Shown one piece after another: positions 61,001 through 64,000 of a stretch of DNA of 64,000 nucleotides (the first letter of the stretch is position 1; every line of letters starts with the position of its first letter). Made by a program: the position numbers and the translations under genes. Under the pieces are notes generated by a model, which was given only the letters and a program-made list of their open reading frames with translations, did not search any database and had not been told where the DNA came from. This DNA is from Rotaria sp. Silwood1 (lineage: Eukaryota > Rotifera > Eurotatoria > Philodinida > Philodinidae): positions 16,141 to 80,140 of the forward strand of contig CAJNOP010000851.1 in NCBI GenBank assembly GCA_905250075.1, given 5' to 3'.

Positions 61001-61311
61001 TCTATTTCGTATTTTTATATTTTTCAGATGATATATCTTCTTATTTGGCATTGGATACAAGTATTAGAACAAGAGCTTGTTCACCTTATGCTGCTATAAA
61101 GGTAGTTTTTTTTCTTCTTATTGTATTAAATATAATTTGTATTATTCTTTTTGTTAAATAGAAAGGACGATTTTCTCCATATGATAATGTACGATTAAAT
61201 CATTATTCTCCATCAAGTGTTAATAATAGTCTTGTTACATATAGAAGTTTTAAAGATGGTGTTGATAATACAACAGTTACACATGGATGTATAAGAGCTG
61301 AACTTGTTTAA
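55042..61311 (+). CDS. Nephrin/Kirrel-type immunoglobulin cell-adhesion receptor
   Basis: Sixteen exons join in phase: 55042-55090, 55174-55314, 55884-56255, 57276-57743, 57808-58143, 58211-58336, 58396-58563, 58611-58828, 58931-59042, 59100-59375, 59450-59752, 59807-59934, 60010-60214, 60270-60956, 61028-61101 and 61162-61311. The product is 1270 aa, close to vertebrate nephrin. A signal peptide (MALSLLLQWFIFYSILYLS) leads into Ig domain 1 with GDVQWTKDGLALG and DDEGIYACEVSP, the diagnostic first-domain block of the Kirrel/nephrin/Roughest group. I count about nine Ig domains, each with its Cys pair. Then come one fibronectin III domain (about 968-1060), a helix at about 1082-1109 with KRRR stop-transfer, and a ~160-aa Tyr/Ser-rich cytoplasmic tail ending AELV, possibly PDZ-binding. 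Most introns are 52-83 bp with phase 1 junctions between Ig domains. Nephrin-group proteins mediate cell recognition in muscle fusion and filtration barriers; the rotifer role is unknown. Confidence 0.92.
56862..57200. repeat. Foldback repeat in intron 3 of the nephrin-like gene
   Basis: Arms 56862-57011 and 57044-57200 are inverted copies around a ~32-base loop. Landmarks are gacggcacaaaa / ttttgtgcc, atcaagatatatcaa / ttgatgtatctt and tctagaatgatagaa / ttctatcgttctaga. The arms match at about 70-75 per cent. It explains why intron 3 (1020 bp) is so much longer than most others in the gene. Confidence 0.8.
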
Positions 61312-61850
61312 TGAATAATGATAATTTGTTTTCTCGTTTCTTTTTTCTATTCAACAGTGATTATGTGTGTATTCATTCAAAGCATATTGAAAAAGGAAAA
61401 AATGATATGCATTGTTGTCTTCTTCCTTTTTTTCTTTTTTTCTTTTTCTCTGACTTTTTTTTTCTTATGGCTTTTCTATTTTTCCATAAATATAATTGAT
61501 TCATAACAGACTTTTACATCCTCATTTCCAGTATACATCGTAACATATTATGAATAAGATCTTTCATGATGGACATATCAATTATGTGTTGGAACATGTC
61601 TTGTTTTAAGATATGCAGATGTAATGTGTTACAAATTTGTTGGAAGTAGACCTAGGATTAGAAGTAAAAGAGTTTTTCCTATTGAATCTTAAGATTGTGA
61701 TATAGAGACATACTTTATTTCTATATTGAATCTATGATCTCAAAGATGTCACTAGTCTTCAATAGAAAAAAATACTTGCAGAAGAAATGAGCTTATAACT
61801 GCCAATCAAAAGTATTCTAGTAGCTTTCGTTTTCATTTTATTTCAAAGTT
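61312..61850. other. 3' region of the nephrin-like gene / 5' region of the next
   Basis: T-rich, with no gene. It holds the presumed polyadenylation region and the short promoter of the gene starting at 61851. Confidence 0.45.
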
Positions 61851-63392
61851 ATGCAACGATTTATTAAGCATCCTTGTCGATGGTTCACTCTTGTTTATCC
61901 TCGAGCTCTTATTCATGATTCAAATACAAATGTTCGTATGGGTCTACCATTTTCATTTGATGAAAATAAAGCACTCAATTATTTTAATCGATGGCAAAAA
62001 TCATTTTGGTAATTTTTTTTGTTCATAACTTTTCTTCTTTTTTTTGTATTATTTTACATCTAAGAGGTTGGCGCCAAGTGACTGGCAAAAAACATCAGTT
62101 ACATTGACTCGACGTTATTTACCATGTTGGTCATTTTCACTCAAAGGAAGTGCATCTGCTGAAGCTTATGTATGAACACAAAAAATAAAAACTTATTTGA
62201 AGATTCTTTTTTTTGTTTAGGTAAAACGTGGTTCATGGTTATGGGGTGGTGCTGAATGGCATCAATTAGCTGATCATGTTTCTCTATCAAATATTCATTT
62301 GTCTAATATTAATGTTTATGCTGCACATACTTATGATCGACAACATATACTTGAAATTGATATGAAAATAAATGATACATTACAACCAATTGATGTTTTG
62401 TTGTTAAATCATGATATTATTGAAGAATGGACAATTGATCGAGATACAGCTTTTGAAATAGGTTGGGATTTAACTATAGTTAATATAATACAAAATCTTT
62501 GTATAAAAAAATTAACACGAGAAAAAAAAGATGAATATCGTATAACTTCAATTCATTTTGGTACGGATAATGAAATACAAGAATTAATCTATTTTCCTGT
62601 TTATATTGTTGATTATCAATATAGAAATAAACAATTACAATGTTTAATTAATGGTCGAACAGGAAAAGTAGCTGGATTGAGACAATTTTCTCGATTAAAA
62701 GTAAAATGAATTGTAAATAGAAAACACAGTCTAATTTATTTTTATTTAATTTAGGTAACTGCATTAATTCTAGGAATTGTCTATCCTGCATGTATTATGT
62801 CATTTGTTTCAATTATTTCATTTATTTTTTATGCAATAACACGACGTTTTATTGCAATACCAGTTGCTTTACTTGCAACTGGATTAACTCTTCCTTTTGT
62901 TACATTAAGTGCTTTAGTAATAGGACGATATGTTCGTGATTATTCTCATCTCTATCGTGGTAAACGTGATATTCATGAATGGTTAGATTTTAAAAAACGA
63001 AATCCATATTTTTTTACTAATAAAAATTTTGATCAAAGACATACATCACAAACTTTTAATCGACAACGAACACAAGAAACAAAGTATATATTTTGGAAAA
63101 TTTTCATCTAGTTTGTTTTTTACAAACAATATATTTTAGAAAACCAACATATTCATTAGATATTGGTCCTGATTTATATGGAATATTAGGTGTAAGTCGA
63201 ATTGCATCAAATATCGATATTAAACAAGCATATCTATTAAAAGCTAAAGAATTTCATCCGGATCGAAATGTTGGAAATAAAGAAATTGAAGAAAAATTTA
63301 AATTAATTAATCAAGCTTATGCAATTCTATCCGATTCTGAACAGAGACAATTATTTGATGATTATGGATATGATCATGTAAAATATAAATGA
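61851..63392 (+). CDS. Membrane protein with a C-terminal J domain
   Basis: Five exons join in phase: 61851..62008, 62067..62169, 62221..62700, 62755..63083 and 63140..63392, 440 aa. The N terminus is basic with no acidic residue in its first 23 positions (MQRFIKHPCRWFTLVYPRAL), as in many mitochondrial presequences. Residues about 88-247 are a compact domain I do not recognise (RGSWLWGGAEWHQLADHVSL; a C-terminal strand FPVYIVDYQYRN followed by INGRTGKVAG). Two membrane helices follow at about 249-276 and 278-304. A short charged linker leads to a J domain at about 367-436 with HPD at 396-398 and LYGILGV at its start. It would recruit and stimulate an Hsp70 at a membrane. The J domain at the extreme C terminus behind two helices is an uncommon arrangement. 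AATAAA is at 63404. Confidence 0.87.
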
Positions 63393-64000
63393 TTGATAAT
63401 TTCAATAAAAAAAAAGAATCATAACTACAGTGACTGACAAAATTATTTGACCAAGTTTATTTTCTGCTACGACTATTTGCAAATAGTTCTCTACAACATT
63501 TTTTTATATTTTTTTTTACGACGTAATCTCAAATCTCTAGAGGGCAAAAACTTGATTTGAAGTTTTTCAAAGCGCCCATTGCTTGGAAATCAGCTATGAT
63601 TTACCACTGTTGAGGATTTATGACAGCAAAAATAAATAGAAAATAAACATGGTCCATGGGCGGCGGAGCGGTCTTGGCCTAGGGTAGGCTCAACTTTTAA
63701 GCCAAGCCAGCACCGAAAGTCAATTGAAAGACTTTTTTTTCGTTTATAATGGTAAGCACTACAGATTCTCTTGCTAGGTTTAAATTCCGTAGAATTTGAT
63801 AACTAAAGGATGGTTCGAAAGTTTCGATCCCTCTCTATGAATCGATAATATCTACAACAAACTTATACAAAGTTACTGATCAAATTGTGTTATTTTGTAG
63901 AGGAAGATGAGAGTTTTCATTTGAAAAAATTATTTCGAAATGCATAAATCTATTATAATGTTATGATCATTTTAGCAGCTTTGAGCTGGCATCCCACTCC
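63393..64000. other. Right-edge flank with a possible Tc1/mariner end
   Basis: From about 63426 the sequence tacagtgactgacaaaatta, continuing tttgacca, resembles the terminal repeat of Tc1/mariner elements (TA followed by CAGTG-x-x-T-x-x-CAAAA). No transposase is visible before the window ends, so it may be a fragment. Otherwise no gene is seen. Confidence 0.3.

Noticed and set aside
63655..63835. tRNA-like or SINE-like sequence (ggcggagcggtcttggcc with a GGCT/AGCC stem and a later gtttcgatccc)
   Set aside because: Box A and box B are about 150 bp apart, and no cloverleaf can be drawn with proper acceptor and T arms.
1..64000. Penelope/Athena or other retrotransposon near the telomere-like tracts
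   Set aside because: Such elements are known at bdelloid telomeres, but I could read no reverse transcriptase or endonuclease motif on either strand in this window.
1..64000. CRISPR array, rRNA or operon-type organisation
   Set aside because: No regularly spaced short repeats with unique spacers, no rRNA signature, and gene structure is clearly eukaryotic with spliceosomal introns.

Overview
The window reads as nuclear DNA of a small invertebrate, most likely a bdelloid rotifer. The reasons are (1) many interstitial tracts of TGTGGG-type repeat and its complement, which is the telomeric repeat I recall for Adineta-type bdelloids; (2) F-box proteins followed by long leucine-rich-like regions, and an FG-GAP repeat protein behind a single transmembrane anchor, both abundant in bdelloid genomes; (3) AT-rich animal genes with mostly 50-80 bp GT-AG introns; and (4) the mix of live and decaying gene copies expected of a degenerate tetraploid. 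The species assignment is inference; no database search was run.

Left part (1-28 kb). This half is repeat-laden and has many broken genes. It holds the edge of a CLN3/battenin gene (-), a damaged coatomer zeta gene (-), a secreted, possibly GPI-anchored protein (+), a remnant of an inositol polyphosphate 5-phosphatase (-), an intact single-exon F-box gene (-), a three-exon type II membrane FG-GAP protein (+), a broken F-box gene (-), an intact type I (DNAJA) co-chaperone in eight exons (+) and a broken aldo/keto reductase of bacterial flavour (+). Ten sites here carry telomere-like G-strand/C-strand tracts. Nine are head-to-head, so each can fold as a hairpin, and I found none in the right-hand 36 kb.

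Middle (28-50.8 kb). This is AT-rich and gene-poor. It contains a membrane-anchored galectin-domain protein (-), a small membrane protein (-), a ~115 bp tandem satellite with a ~360 bp foldback element inside it, a DUF5672 glycosyltransferase-like gene split by an assembly gap, and a 1.27 kb element with long terminal inverted repeats and no transposase.

Right part (50.8-64 kb). Genes here look healthy: an acidic two-exon protein of unknown role (-), a 16-exon nephrin-like immunoglobulin cell-adhesion receptor (+) and a five-exon membrane protein with a C-terminal J domain (+).

Exon structures were built by hand from splice sites and reading phase, and each multi-exon model below keeps an open frame across every junction unless stated. 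The genes do not form one pathway. The strongest candidate for something undescribed is the dispersed family of telomere-repeat hairpins.
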